From assembly GCF_009906955.1 (NCBI RefSeq), contig NZ_CP047656.1:558001-622000 (forward strand): a stretch of 64,000 bases of DNA, written 5' to 3'. Positions 43,639 to 53,281 of this stretch are shown in pieces. How positions within the stretch are numbered: position 1 is the first letter of the stretch; every line of letters starts with the position of its first letter. This DNA is from Paraglaciecola mesophila. Its GTDB lineage: Bacteria > Pseudomonadota > Gammaproteobacteria > Enterobacterales > Alteromonadaceae. The position numbers and the translations under genes are program-made. A model generated the notes under the pieces. The model was not told the DNA's origin. It searched no databases and saw only the letters and a list, made by a program, of their open reading frames with translations.

Positions 43639-44495
43639 AAATTCATGTGCTCTTTATTTACCCTCATCATACTTAACAGTTCATCAATGTAATCTTGGCC
43701 ACGCTCAGAGTAACTCTGTAAGCCATGGACCAACGCTTTAGCGGTAATAGGTTTATCTTGTGCGCGTAAATCAGCGCGTATATCGCGTAATTCTTTGTAG
43801 GCGTAATGACGATTTAGGTTTCTAATATAGGTCTTTACCGCGTGAGAGAGATTTTTAAATTTTGCTACTTCGTGAACTGTACCTTCATTCCTGCGTTTAG
43901 GAACGAAACCACAGCCTTGTTTAAAACACCACAATCCAAAAAAGTTGTAGCCTTGTCGGGCAAATCGAGACGTTCCCCACCCTGACTCGTTTGCCGCTTG
44001 GATCAACACCAATTCTGGAGGGATAATATCAACTCGGTGTAATAGCACCGCAGTGGATTGCAAATCGGTTAAGCCTTTATCGATTTTGTACTCCCGGCGC
44101 ATATTTTTCAGTAGTTTTCCTGTGAAGGGGCTCAACGTCTGATGTCCTTCAAGCTGCTGGGCGATGCTCATTACCGCTTTGCGCTTAATCAATGTAACCT
44201 TGTTTTGGTGACGGATCTCGGGAAGTAAGTATGCGAAAAAAGCCTTCTTTTTTTCAGTGACATCATCGTACTGCTTAAAATTGGGGACTGTTTTTGTTTC
44301 ATCAGTATGAGATGAAGATGTCGATTTACGATCGATATCATCAATCAATATACGCAGTTCTGTTTCAGTGAGTTTTAACTTTGTGTCAGGGAGTTGGCTC
44401 TCAAAGTAGCCGTCAGCAATGTACATAATCGCAAACAGTCCACAGGCGGCAGCGAAGTATCGTAGCTTTTGGTATTTATCATGAGTTTTAGGCAT
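43635..44495 (-). CDS. Bax-like glucosaminidase-domain protein
   Basis: A 286-residue protein with an N-terminal membrane anchor (~10-27) and a C-terminal glucosaminidase-type domain (~140-275). The conserved core AANESGWGTSRFARQGYNFFGLWCF holds the probable catalytic Glu, and KRRNEGTVHEVAKF and YAYKELRDIR follow the E. coli Bax pattern. It is likely to act on peptidoglycan from the periplasmic face. Cys residues in WCFKQGCG may form a disulfide. It overlaps both neighbours, so three genes (membrane protein, Bax, DUF2987) form one operon. Confidence 0.85.
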   Translation of the reverse strand: MPKTHDKYQKLRYFAAACGLFAIMYIADGYFESQLPDTKLKLTETELRILIDDIDRKSTSSSHTDETKTVPNFKQYDDVTEKKKAFFAYLLPEIRHQNKVTLIKRKAVMSIAQQLEGHQTLSPFTGKLLKNMRREYKIDKGLTDLQSTAVLLHRVDIIPPELVLIQAANESGWGTSRFARQGYNFFGLWCFKQGCGFVPKRRNEGTVHEVAKFKNLSHAVKTYIRNLNRHYAYKELRDIRADLRAQDKPITAKALVHGLQSYSERGQDYIDELLSMMRVNKEHMNL

Positions 44496-45255
44496 AGAAA
44501 ACCGAATCTTTATTATTGGAATGAGAGGAAGGTTGTCCTAACACTTCAACACCAAACAAGGTACGGTACAACACACCTTTAGTATGAAGATACCAAGGAA
44601 CAATCCAAATGAGTGCGATACCGAACGTGAAAAGCCCACCAACAAAAAGAATAAATGAAACAATGTAAAATTGACTTAGCGGCCCCCAGTAGCGATTAAA
44701 CACGCGCATTGAAACGATTATAGCCTGACTAGGACGATATTTTTTCTCAACTAATAACACCAGAGCGAACCCAGTGGACATCGCCAAGTATAATCCTGGC
44801 AAAATGTAAAGCGCCAAGCCAAGGTTAGCCAATGCACCGAGCATTAACGCGCTTAAAATCAATAATGCAGACGTTGCAAGTCGTTTGACCAAACTTAAAA
44901 ACGGTACATTAACCCCAACGCTATGGCCAATCCCCATCATCATTAAAGCGGTTATTAAAGGAGTCGTCACCAAGGTGAACAAGAGGTTTAATCCATAGCT
45001 CAATGAAACAGAGGGGTTTTGCAAGTCATCAATACTGACGAAGTGGCCAATTAACATCAGCATGGCTAACATAATACCTAATGTGAATAACCCGCCCTGT
45101 AACGTGCTATAAAAATGCCGCTTTGAAAGTTGCCATCCCTCTTTGACACACGCTTGCAAGTCTAGCGGGGTTTCACCGCGTAGCGACTTATCAACATTAC
45201 CACCTAGGGTATTTTTATTATCTTGTTCCACCAAACTGCCCTTTTCACTGCACAT
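44488..45255 (-). CDS. Hypothetical multi-spanning inner-membrane protein
   Basis: A 255-residue protein with a polar N-terminus (~1-45) and about six membrane helices (~55-215), then a short tail. The layout of GWQLSKRHFYSTLQGG, a long helical middle and VFNRYWGPLSQFYIVSFILF resembles small membrane-protein families such as YciC-like or DUF2189-like proteins, but I cannot assign it with confidence. It heads the operon with the Bax-like and DUF2987 genes, suggesting an envelope role. Confidence 0.6.
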   Translation of the reverse strand: MCSEKGSLVEQDNKNTLGGNVDKSLRGETPLDLQACVKEGWQLSKRHFYSTLQGGLFTLGIMLAMLMLIGHFVSIDDLQNPSVSLSYGLNLLFTLVTTPLITALMMMGIGHSVGVNVPFLSLVKRLATSALLILSALMLGALANLGLALYILPGLYLAMSTGFALVLLVEKKYRPSQAIIVSMRVFNRYWGPLSQFYIVSFILFVGGLFTFGIALIWIVPWYLHTKGVLYRTLFGVEVLGQPSSHSNNKDSVFYA

Positions 45256-45330
45256 GGTTAATTTTAACTAAATGACACTTAGCTTGCTAAGAGCAGCGCG
45301 TTAATTTTATTAATGGTCCGACTTAATTAT

Positions 45331-45963
45331 TTACACAATCACCAGTTTCGCGGCTAATAACAACAGTACAGCCCCCATAACGCGATCAAACCAATGGCTG
45401 TATTGACGAATGAAAGCTCGCACTTTGCGTGTACTTAATAGGTACGATAAAAAACAAAACCACATACCTGTCGCCACTGAAAGATACAGCCCATAGGCTA
45501 ATTTAATGCTACTCGGTGTTTGCGATGACACAGCAACGGCAAAGACGGATAGAAAGAATAAAGTGGCCTTAGGGTTCAATCCATTGGTTAAAAAGCCTAT
45601 TGCAAATGCTTTTCGGTTACTTATTTCGTTTGAACTAGCCTCACTGGCAGGTTCAGCAGTGTCTACAGCCTTGCTTTTTAGCGCTCCAACGGCGATGTAA
45701 ACCAAATACGCAGCGGCTACATAACTAAAAATTGTATATATTAACGGATTTGTCTTTAGCAATAAGCCTATTCCTAACAACGAATAGGTTACATGCAACA
45801 AAATCGCCACTCCCACGCCAATACTGGTGATCATCGCAATACGACGCCCATAACTAATACTGTGTTTTAACACAATGGCAAAATCAGGGCCAGGGCTCGC
45901 TACTGCCAGTAAATGTACGCCAGCTATCGTTAAAAATTCGCCCCAGTAAAGACTCAAGTCCAT
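45331..45963 (-). CDS. LysE/RhtB-family amino-acid exporter
   Basis: A 210-residue inner-membrane protein with six predicted helices of the LysE superfamily. The signature at the N-terminus is LLAVASPGPDFAIVLKHSISYGRR, and NGLNPKATLFFLSVFA in the middle is the second conserved block. RhtB-type proteins export homoserine, threonine or other amino acids. Its ATG directly abuts the stop of the sirtuin gene, so both are in one transcript. The substrate cannot be assigned. Confidence 0.85.
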   Translation of the reverse strand: MDLSLYWGEFLTIAGVHLLAVASPGPDFAIVLKHSISYGRRIAMITSIGVGVAILLHVTYSLLGIGLLLKTNPLIYTIFSYVAAAYLVYIAVGALKSKAVDTAEPASEASSNEISNRKAFAIGFLTNGLNPKATLFFLSVFAVAVSSQTPSSIKLAYGLYLSVATGMWFCFLSYLLSTRKVRAFIRQYSHWFDRVMGAVLLLLAAKLVIV

Positions 45964-46731
45964 TTATTTGCCTTTTAAATATTGTGTTAAGTAATGAGGT
46001 ACCACTGCACTGGCCAGTCCGTAATGAGCCTCTAAAAAATCATTATTCCCTTCACTTGGCGCTAAGTTAAGTTCTACTGTATGCGCACCGTAATGGTTAG
46101 CAATTTGCACCAGCCCAGCGGCTGGGTAGACATTGCCTGAAGTACCAATAGAAATAAACACATCTGCTTCTTGTACTGCACATTCGATTTCTTCCATATG
46201 AAATGGCATTTCACCGAACCAAACGATGTCTGGCCTGATAGTTTGACTTGGCGAACAGCACTGACAGCGGCTTGTTCCATCGAAAGGACGCTTCATTATA
46301 AAACGACGGTGACTCTGATTACAACGCGCCGATAATAGCTCACCGTGCATGTGTAGCACGTTTTTGCTGCCTGCCCGTTCATGTAAATCGTCAACATTTT
46401 GGGTAATAATCAATACGTTTTCAGGAAATGCGGACTCAAGCTTCGCTAGGGCAATATGTGCGGCGTTTGGCTGTACATCGGCACTTTGCAATTGTTCACG
46501 GCGCTGATTATAAAAGCGATAGACTAATTCAGGGTTACGGCTAAACGCTTCAGGGGTTGCTACTTCTTCTAAAGCATGCTCTTCCCATAAACCATCATTA
46601 TCGCGAAACGTTTTCAAGCCTGATTCAGCAGAGATCCCTGCGCCCGTCAAAATGACAATGTTAGGCCATTGACCGTCAGAAGAAGCACCAAAGTTACTAG
46701 GGTTAAGATGAGGTGTTTGTTTTCTTGACAC
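45964..46731 (-). CDS. cobB: NAD-dependent protein deacylase (sirtuin, CobB-like)
   Basis: A 255-residue Sir2-family deacylase. NAD-binding motifs are [17 protein letters not shown], the catalytic [12 protein letters not shown] and HMHGEL, followed by [27 protein letters not shown] and VELNLAPS. The zinc module is partial: C in [11 protein letters not shown] and CQCC later, so the exact set of four cysteines differs from E. coli CobB. Tyr and Arg of the desuccinylase type (Y-x2-R) appear in [11 protein letters not shown]. It removes acyl groups from lysines of metabolic enzymes. Confidence 0.92.
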   Translation of the reverse strand: MSRKQTPHLNPSNFGASSDGQWPNIVILTGAGISAESGLKTFRDNDGLWEEHALEEVATPEAFSRNPELVYRFYNQRREQLQSADVQPNAAHIALAKLESAFPENVLIITQNVDDLHERAGSKNVLHMHGELLSARCNQSHRRFIMKRPFDGTSRCQCCSPSQTIRPDIVWFGEMPFHMEEIECAVQEADVFISIGTSGNVYPAAGLVQIANHYGAHTVELNLAPSEGNNDFLEAHYGLASAVVPHYLTQYLKGK

Positions 46732-46952
46732 AAGTGCTCTCTTTTATTTTTGTACAACCACATAAAGGGAAGGTAAACAGAATACAACGTCGCTATTTGC
46801 CATAAGGCAGCGCATGCTATCATTGTCCTAATTTAGATAACAGTTTACGCGAGGTTTATGGCAATACTCCTTAACCAATACGTCGAACAGTTCCTTTATA
46901 CCGTTAAGTTGGTATAAGCTATAGATCCGTTTTTTATAATGATCATTCTACT

Positions 46953-47768
46953 TTGGCAAAAATTCCCTTTATTGTACGAATTGAGCAGCAGTATCAAGGA
47001 CTATCTCCGAACGCCCGATTGATTGCTGACCACTTGCAACATACACCTTTGGACGTACTCAGTTGTTCAGTTGCCGAGATCGCTCAGAAAACCCAAACAT
47101 CAAAAGCCACCGTGAGTCGTTTTTTTCGGCAATTGGGCTATCAATCCCATCACGATGCAAAGACTGAACTTAATGCTTTTCGTGCTAACGGCTATCCAAT
47201 GTATATGGAATCGGACCAAAGCGGAGCGCTAAATAGAGAAATTCAACGGATTGAACAAACGTGGAGCAATTTAGATCAAGACCAGTTAAATGGATTGATT
47301 AAATCTATTTGTGAAGCGTCTCGCATTACCCTGATTGGCTTTAGAAACAGTTACCCCGTTGCCCTGCACTTCAGGCAGCAGTTGCTACAAATTCGCAGTA
47401 AAGTACGTTTGCTCCCGCAACCGGGTCAAACGTTGAGTGAAGAACTAAGAGATATCAGCGATGATGAACTGGTGATACTGGTTGGTTTTCGCCGCAGACC
47501 AAAAATATTCAAGCCATTACTTGAAAAGCTGCAACATCATAACGTGGCATTATTAGCAGATCCATCAGGCCAAATATACGCCGAGCAAGTAAAACAACTT
47601 ATTATTTGCCAACTGGGACAAGAGCAAGCCCTCGATAGTTATGCAGCGCCTATGAGTGTTATTTCTATTATCTGCAATCAGGTATTTAGCCAATTAGATA
47701 AAACGGCTGATCGCCGCATTAGCGAAATTTCGTCTTTGTACGAAGAGCTAGACGAACTAGAAAAGTAA
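46953..47768 (+). CDS. RpiR-family transcriptional regulator
   Basis: A 271-residue regulator with an N-terminal RpiR helix-turn-helix (~1-78; VAEIAQKTQTSKATVSRFFRQLGYQ) and a C-terminal SIS sugar-isomerase-like domain (~110-245; ITLIGFRNSYPVALHFRQQL and DDELVILVGFRRR). The SIS domain binds phosphorylated or other small ligands. It is divergent from the sirtuin gene and precedes fumC and the ureide-type operon. A perfect TGAAACA/TGTTTCA palindrome before that operon is a candidate binding site, since RpiR proteins often bind TGAAA-type dyads. The start is TTG at 46953 without a clear ribosome-binding site, so it is uncertain. Confidence 0.87.
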   Translation: MAKIPFIVRIEQQYQGLSPNARLIADHLQHTPLDVLSCSVAEIAQKTQTSKATVSRFFRQLGYQSHHDAKTELNAFRANGYPMYMESDQSGALNREIQRIEQTWSNLDQDQLNGLIKSICEASRITLIGFRNSYPVALHFRQQLLQIRSKVRLLPQPGQTLSEELRDISDDELVILVGFRRRPKIFKPLLEKLQHHNVALLADPSGQIYAEQVKQLIICQLGQEQALDSYAAPMSVISIICNQVFSQLDKTADRRISEISSLYEELDELEK

Positions 47769-47939
47769 TTTAGGTCTAGCCTTTATTTTGCGTTGCAGCA
47801 GGTACGCAGCTAAGAGCACCTTATTTGCTTACACTTCCCCTTGAAAATAACATATTCACACCAAAGTCTATGTAAGAGAGATATTATTACCTGATCTTCC
47901 ACTCATTTTTAATCCGCTATTTTACAATAAGGAAGTCCG

Positions 47940-49274
47940 ATGCCTACTTCTGATGATAATGACGCTCCACTATATAAAGAACAAACCTCTTTAGCACTAG
48001 AGAATTTTCAGATCAGTGGCACCCCCATGCCCAGTGAGTTTATCCATGCTTTAGCCTTAATTAAGGCCAGCGCTGCAAAAGCGAATGCTGAAGTTGCTGG
48101 GCTAGACAGTGAAATAGCCATTGATATTCAACGAGCTGCCATGGAGGTAGCACAAGGTGATCACAACGACGCGTTTCAAGTCGATGTGTATCAAACTGGT
48201 TCTGGTACAAGTACCAATATGAATGCCAATGAAGTGATTGCGACCTTAGCAAGTTCAAAGTTGGGAAGGCAGGTACATCCCAACGACCATGTTAATATGG
48301 GGCAAAGTTCAAACGATGTTATTCCAAGCGCGATCCATCTCAGCGCGACCTTGGCTTTAAGTCAAAATTTGCTTCCTGCTTTGCAGAGTTTAATGTCGGC
48401 TATCGATGCTAAAAGCGTATTGTATCGTGAAACTGTGAAGACAGGCCGTACCCATTTAATGGATGCCATGCCGATCACTCTGGGCCAAGAACTAAGTGGC
48501 TGGAGTAAGCAAATTCAATTTTCAATCAGCCGGTTGATTGAGGTACTGCCGCGAATTTCTACCTTGGCACTTGGTGGTACGGCTGTTGGCACAGGCATTA
48601 ACACTCACCCGAAATTCGCCCAAACGACCTGCCAGCATCTAAGTCAGTTAACAGGATTGCGCTTTAACCCAGCAGATAATTATTTCGCGGCCATCAGTAG
48701 CCAAGATACGGCTGTGGAAGTCAGTGGACAATTAAACACGCTCGCTGTCAGTTTAATGAAAATTTGTAACGATCTGCGCTGGATGAATAGCGGCCCGCTA
48801 GCCGGTTTAGGTGAGATAAGCCTTGATAAGTTACAAGCGGGTAGCAGCATCATGCCAGGCAAAGTGAACCCTGTTATTCCTGAGGCAGTGGCCATGGTTT
48901 GTGCGCAAGTTATGGGCTATCACCAAAGCATTACGATTGCCGGCCAATCTGGCAATTTCCAGCTTAATACCATGTTGCCATTGATTGGTTATAACCTTTT
49001 AACAAGTATTTCTATTCTGAGCAAAGGCATAAGTGCCCTAACTCATAAAGCCATAGTGACTATGCAGGCGAATAGCGAGCGTATGTCCGAATATTTAAGT
49101 AAAAACCCCATATTAGTTACGGCGCTAAATAATAAGGTAGGTTATGAAAAAGGTGCTTTGATTGCCAAAGCTGCATATGAACAGAAGCGACCTGTCATCG
49201 ACGTAGCAGCACAGATGACGGATATCCCGATAGATGAATTACGCAAATTACTTGATCTATCATCGTTGACATAA
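47940..49274 (+). CDS. fumC: Class II fumarate hydratase-like lyase
   Basis: A 444-residue member of the fumarase/aspartase superfamily, hydrating fumarate to malate if a true FumC. Conserved regions: TGSGTSTNMNANEVIATLA, MGQSSNDVIPSAIH, TGRTHLMDAMPITLGQE and the signature loop GSSIMPGKVNPVIPEAV with the catalytic Ser. The TGSGT...NMN...EV pattern favours fumarase over aspartase. It is slightly shorter than E. coli FumC (467). A good AAGGAAG site precedes the ATG. It lies alone between the RpiR gene and the catabolic operon; whether it works in the TCA cycle or serves that pathway is not clear. Confidence 0.88.
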   Translation: MPTSDDNDAPLYKEQTSLALENFQISGTPMPSEFIHALALIKASAAKANAEVAGLDSEIAIDIQRAAMEVAQGDHNDAFQVDVYQTGSGTSTNMNANEVIATLASSKLGRQVHPNDHVNMGQSSNDVIPSAIHLSATLALSQNLLPALQSLMSAIDAKSVLYRETVKTGRTHLMDAMPITLGQELSGWSKQIQFSISRLIEVLPRISTLALGGTAVGTGINTHPKFAQTTCQHLSQLTGLRFNPADNYFAAISSQDTAVEVSGQLNTLAVSLMKICNDLRWMNSGPLAGLGEISLDKLQAGSSIMPGKVNPVIPEAVAMVCAQVMGYHQSITIAGQSGNFQLNTMLPLIGYNLLTSISILSKGISALTHKAIVTMQANSERMSEYLSKNPILVTALNNKVGYEKGALIAKAAYEQKRPVIDVAAQMTDIPIDELRKLLDLSSLT

Positions 49275-49473
49275 CTGTATATTAACCTAATGCGCAGCTC
49301 AGCAACGCTAACAACCCAAAAGCGCGAAAAAAGTCTCTGCAGTAGGTATAGTTGTTTCAGCTGGAAAATGGAATTGCCAGCATGTTAAACACTTGTTAAC
49401 GCCCTATCTTAGGCGGTTAGACGCTTTGAAATGTTAAATTCAGAATATATAACGGCAATTCATAATGTTTCTC

Positions 49474-49518
49474 TTGACTATTCACTGAAACATTTGTTTC
49501 ATATAGGACCATTTGGTC
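49474..49518 (+). promoter_or_regulatory. Promoter/operator of the amidase-hpx-type operon
   Basis: TTGACT at 49474-49479 is a likely -35 box. A perfect 16-bp palindrome, TGAAACA-TT-TGTTTCA at 49486-49501, overlaps the spacer and -10 region, so a bound protein would block transcription. A second, smaller palindrome GACCA-TT-TGGTC follows at 49507-49518. The divergently located RpiR gene is the best candidate repressor. Confidence 0.65.
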
Positions 49519-49533
49519 AACTTTTTAAGATTT

Positions 49534-50748
49534 ATGAGCCCCAGCGCAGTGCATTTCAGCAGTCAAACTCCGTACGTTTTAAGCGTTACTGAAAAAGATT
49601 ACCCTGCCAAGCAGGCGGATAATCTAATGTTATCTGGCTTAAGCCTTGCGGTTAAAGATCTATTTCATATTAAAAGCTTGCCTACAACGGCGGGCAATCC
49701 AGACTGGTTGGCAAGTCATCCGCTCCCTATGCATACTGCGCCGGCTGTAAGCACCCTGTTAGATAATGGAGCACGGTTCGTTGGAAAAACAATTACGGAT
49801 GAATTAGCGTACAGCCTAAACGGTCAGAATATCCATTACGGAACGCCGTTCAATATATCAGCGCCGGACAGAATACCTGGTGGCTCATCAAGCGGCTCAG
49901 CGGTTGCGGTGCGTGAAGGTAGTGCGCAAGTAGGCTTAGGCACAGATACTGGAGGCTCTATTCGTGTACCTGCCAGCTATAATGGTTTATTTGGTCTTCG
50001 TCCCACTCACGGGCGGATCAGTTGTGAGCATATGGTTAGCCTTGCACCTAGTTTCGATACGGTAGGTTGGATAACGCGGGATTTAGACGTGCTTGAGAAA
50101 GTTGCATCAGTTTTCTTTGCTGATAAGCACATCGACGATACCAGCAGTTCACAGGACATTGCGCAAAACAGCAAAATTGGTTTTGCGCAGGAATTAGCAC
50201 AACAATGTGAATACACCGAGGCGTTAACGGATGCCTATCACTCAATGGTCAAGACCCCGTGTATTTTAGAATCGGGCTTGGCGTCAGACAGGTTGACTGA
50301 GGCTAGCGAAACATTTCGTATCTTACAAGGCTATGAAATATGGCAGACCCACGGAGAATGGATCACGCAACAAGCACCTAGTTTCGCACCTGACATTCAA
50401 CAACGCTTCACATGGTGTGCAACGATTGATACGCAACAGCGTCAGCAAGCACTTAAAAAGCAAGCCAAGTTTGTTTCGCACATTAATCATCTATTTACTC
50501 AATGTGATGTGATATTTTTACCCACAACACCCGGCCCAGCTCCGTTTATTGATACGCCGAGTGACGCACTAGCAACCTATCGGAATACTCTGATGAAGCT
50601 CACCTGCATTGCAGGCTTATGTGGCTTACCTCAATTACATGTTCCGTTACCTATTAACCCCCATGCGCCTATGGGATTTTCATTAATTGGCCAAAAAAAT
50701 CATGACAAACAATTGATTGAAATCGCTCGCATGTTATTAGAGACATAA
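49534..50748 (+). CDS. Amidase-signature hydrolase (AtzE-like)
   Basis: About 404 residues, with the amidase-signature Ser-cisSer-Lys triad: Lys in SLAVKDLFHIK, Ser in GGSSSGSAVAV and the nucleophile Ser in GTDTGGSIRVPASYNG. The spacing is typical. It resembles the AtzE group of amidohydrolases found next to HpxW-type genes in purine/ureide clusters, so it may hydrolyse a small amide or ureido acid in the same pathway. The start is ATG at 49534; TTG at 49513 would add seven residues. It is the first gene of an operon; its stop overlaps the next start (TAATG). Confidence 0.82.
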   Translation: MSPSAVHFSSQTPYVLSVTEKDYPAKQADNLMLSGLSLAVKDLFHIKSLPTTAGNPDWLASHPLPMHTAPAVSTLLDNGARFVGKTITDELAYSLNGQNIHYGTPFNISAPDRIPGGSSSGSAVAVREGSAQVGLGTDTGGSIRVPASYNGLFGLRPTHGRISCEHMVSLAPSFDTVGWITRDLDVLEKVASVFFADKHIDDTSSSQDIAQNSKIGFAQELAQQCEYTEALTDAYHSMVKTPCILESGLASDRLTEASETFRILQGYEIWQTHGEWITQQAPSFAPDIQQRFTWCATIDTQQRQQALKKQAKFVSHINHLFTQCDVIFLPTTPGPAPFIDTPSDALATYRNTLMKLTCIAGLCGLPQLHVPLPINPHAPMGFSLIGQKNHDKQLIEIARMLLET

Positions 50749-52337
50749 TGATGAGTCAGACTACACGTCCTGTGGCGTTTACCGCGCCCCATTACGCCGC
50801 CAGCCAAGTTGGTCAAAATATATTACAACACGGTGGCACAGCTATTGAAGCTATGGTGGCGGCCGCAGCTTCTATATCGGTCGTTTACCCCCATATGAAC
50901 AGCATGGGTGGTGACGGGTTTTGGTTGATCAGTGAGCCAGGTAAAGCCCCCATTGCGATTGATGCCAGCGGCTATGCCTGTAAAAAGGCAGATCTTAGCT
51001 ACTACAGCGGTCAGTCTGCTATTCCTTCTCGGGGACCAAAAGCCGCACTCACGATGGCGGGTGCTGTTGCAGGCTGGCAAAAAGCGTTGGACATCAGTAA
51101 AACCTGGCAATCCCCCTTGCCCCTAAGTGAACTCCTAGCGCCCGCAATAGGTCAAGCCGAATGGGGAATTGAAGTGACGCAAAGCTTGCAAGATGCCAGT
51201 GACAAGACTTTTGATGATTTATCGACTATTCCTCATTTCGAACAATTCCTAATTAAAGGGAAACGGCTACAGAAAGGCAAGATACTTAAACTACCGGCCA
51301 TTGCCAAAACCTTAAATAAACTTGCAGAAAACGGTTTACAGGATTTCTATCAAGGCGAAATAGCCCAAGCGTTAGCGGATGATTTGCATGCTGCCGGCTC
51401 TCCTATCACGCTTGAAGACCTCAATGCATACGAAGCGAAATTAGTCACGCCATTATCGGTTGATACATCCGTTGCTACCCTATACAACCTCCCCGCCCCG
51501 ACGCAAGGTATTGCTTCACTACTGATATTAGCGCTATTTGATAAGGTTCAGCATCTCGCCACAACAGAAGCAGAGTTTGTCCATTTATTAGTTGAATGTA
51601 CAAAACAAGCTTTTATTAAGCGCAATCAATTTGTAGGCGATGCCAGTCGCTTAAGTGTCGATTTGCAATCTTTATTATCGGCCGAATCAATAGTAACAAT
51701 GCTTGCTGATATTAATGTTGACACAGCACTACCTTGGCCTCATGAAGCCAAACCTGGCGACACAATATGGATGGGAGCGTGTGACAGCGAAGGGCGTATG
51801 GTCAGCTACATTCAAAGTATCTACTGGGAATTTGGAAGCGGTGTTGTCTCGCCGCAAACCGGTATTGTATGGAATAATCGCGGTACCTCCTTCTCCTTAA
51901 CCCCTGACAGTTTGCAAGCGCTCGCGCCAGGCATGAAACCTTTTCACACCTTAAACCCTGCATTTGCAGAACTAAAAGACGGTAGCCGCTTGAGCTATGG
52001 CACCATGGGCGGCGAAGGACAACCGCAAACCCAAGCAGCCCTTTTTGCGCGCTATATCTACCAGCAAAAATCGCTTCCTGAATCTATTCGTCAGGGTCGT
52101 TGGCTACTGGGTAGAACATGGGGCGATGAAAGCCATAACTTGAAAATTGAACAAGACTTAGCCGATACAATTCAAGCGGAACTAACCGCAAAAGGACACG
52201 ATATCGCCCTAGTAGATTCATGCAACGAATTGATGGGACACGCAGGCGCTGTGGTCAAACGCGCTGACGGTACTGTTACAGCAGCTACCGACCCAAGAAG
52301 TGATGGCAATGCATTTGCTGCACACGTGCTAGATTAA
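50748..52337 (+). CDS. hpxW: Gamma-glutamyltransferase-family Ntn hydrolase, probable oxamate amidohydrolase (HpxW-like)
   Basis: A 529-residue member of the gamma-glutamyltransferase family without a signal peptide, so cytoplasmic, unlike true GGT. The self-processing nucleophile is probably Thr339 in KPGDTIWMGACDSEG, and SYGTMGGEGQPQTQ corresponds to the glycine loop after it. N-terminal blocks (HGGTAIEAMVAAAASISVV and HMNSMGGDGFWL) match the large-subunit start. In Klebsiella, HpxW of this type hydrolyses oxamate to oxalate and ammonia. Here it lies with an AtzE-like amidase, a ureidoglycine-type aminotransferase and an allantoate-type amidohydrolase, which supports that role over glutathione breakdown. 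Confidence 0.78.
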   Translation: MMSQTTRPVAFTAPHYAASQVGQNILQHGGTAIEAMVAAAASISVVYPHMNSMGGDGFWLISEPGKAPIAIDASGYACKKADLSYYSGQSAIPSRGPKAALTMAGAVAGWQKALDISKTWQSPLPLSELLAPAIGQAEWGIEVTQSLQDASDKTFDDLSTIPHFEQFLIKGKRLQKGKILKLPAIAKTLNKLAENGLQDFYQGEIAQALADDLHAAGSPITLEDLNAYEAKLVTPLSVDTSVATLYNLPAPTQGIASLLILALFDKVQHLATTEAEFVHLLVECTKQAFIKRNQFVGDASRLSVDLQSLLSAESIVTMLADINVDTALPWPHEAKPGDTIWMGACDSEGRMVSYIQSIYWEFGSGVVSPQTGIVWNNRGTSFSLTPDSLQALAPGMKPFHTLNPAFAELKDGSRLSYGTMGGEGQPQTQAALFARYIYQQKSLPESIRQGRWLLGRTWGDESHNLKIEQDLADTIQAELTAKGHDIALVDSCNELMGHAGAVVKRADGTVTAATDPRSDGNAFAAHVLD

Positions 52338-52398
52338 TCACCCTAAAAAGATAAAGAACCTCCTTAGCTAATAACAACTTACAGAGACGAAAAATATA

Positions 52399-53223
52399 AT
52401 GATGGAACTAGTGTTAAATAACCTGCCCACAATTGCAGCCTTGATTGGCACCGGAGTATTTGCAGGTTTACTAGCAGGGCTGCTTGGCGTAGGCGGCGGC
52501 ATTGTGATTGTGCCTGTGCTGTTTTTTCTCTTCCAATCTTTTGGCGTGAGCCCTCAAAGCGCCATGTACATTGCAACGGGTACGTCATTAGCCACCATTA
52601 TCCCCACGTCCATTAGCTCTATTCGTTCACACCATAAAAAAGGTAATGTGGATGCAGCACTGTTAAAACAATGGGGTGTACTGATATTACTAGGGGTGCT
52701 GGTAGGCAGCTGGTTAGTGACAAAAGTCGATGGTCGATACCTAACGACGCTTTTTGGCATTGTTGCCACGTTATCTGCATTGAATATGCTATTTAGGACA
52801 GGTAAATCAGCACTCGCTGAAAGTCTACCTGGCCGTGTGGGGCAATCCATTATGGCCGGTTGCATTGGCTTTTTTAGCTCTATGGTGGGTATCGGTGGCG
52901 GGACATTATCCGTTCCTATCTTAACCGCCTTTAATTACCCAGCCCATAAGGCGGTGGGTACGGCTGCGGCCATTGGGCTGATTATTTCACTGCCGGCTGC
53001 GTTATACCTCCTTATATTTGGCCAAGCGCCGCAAGATGCCCCGCTCGGTACGTATGGTTATATAAATCTTGTTGGTTTTATTTGCATCGTGCCGCTTACG
53101 GTAATTTGTGCACCTATTGGTGCCGGAATTGCTTCTAAACTCGATGCAAATATGTTGAAAAAGATATTCGCCGTCGTATTGCTTATCACCGGCACCCGTA
53201 TGCTAGCTCAGCTATTTATATAG
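52399..53223 (+). CDS. TauE/SafE-family permease of the catabolic operon
   Basis: A 274-residue inner-membrane protein with eight predicted helices in two repeats, each starting with a glycine-rich motif: GLLAGLLGVGGGIVIVPVLFF and GFFSSMVGIGGGTLSVPILTAF. Family members carry sulfite, sulfoacetate or other organic anions. In this operon it may import or export a pathway acid such as allantoate, oxamate or oxalate; the substrate is inference. It follows hpxW by 61 bp and precedes the aminotransferase by 58 bp. Confidence 0.85.
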   Translation: MMELVLNNLPTIAALIGTGVFAGLLAGLLGVGGGIVIVPVLFFLFQSFGVSPQSAMYIATGTSLATIIPTSISSIRSHHKKGNVDAALLKQWGVLILLGVLVGSWLVTKVDGRYLTTLFGIVATLSALNMLFRTGKSALAESLPGRVGQSIMAGCIGFFSSMVGIGGGTLSVPILTAFNYPAHKAVGTAAAIGLIISLPAALYLLIFGQAPQDAPLGTYGYINLVGFICIVPLTVICAPIGAGIASKLDANMLKKIFAVVLLITGTRMLAQLFI

Positions 53224-53281
53224 CTGGGGCATGCCCTAAATTTTAGTTTAACTTTTTTAAAACCTTGGAGCGCAACACATA

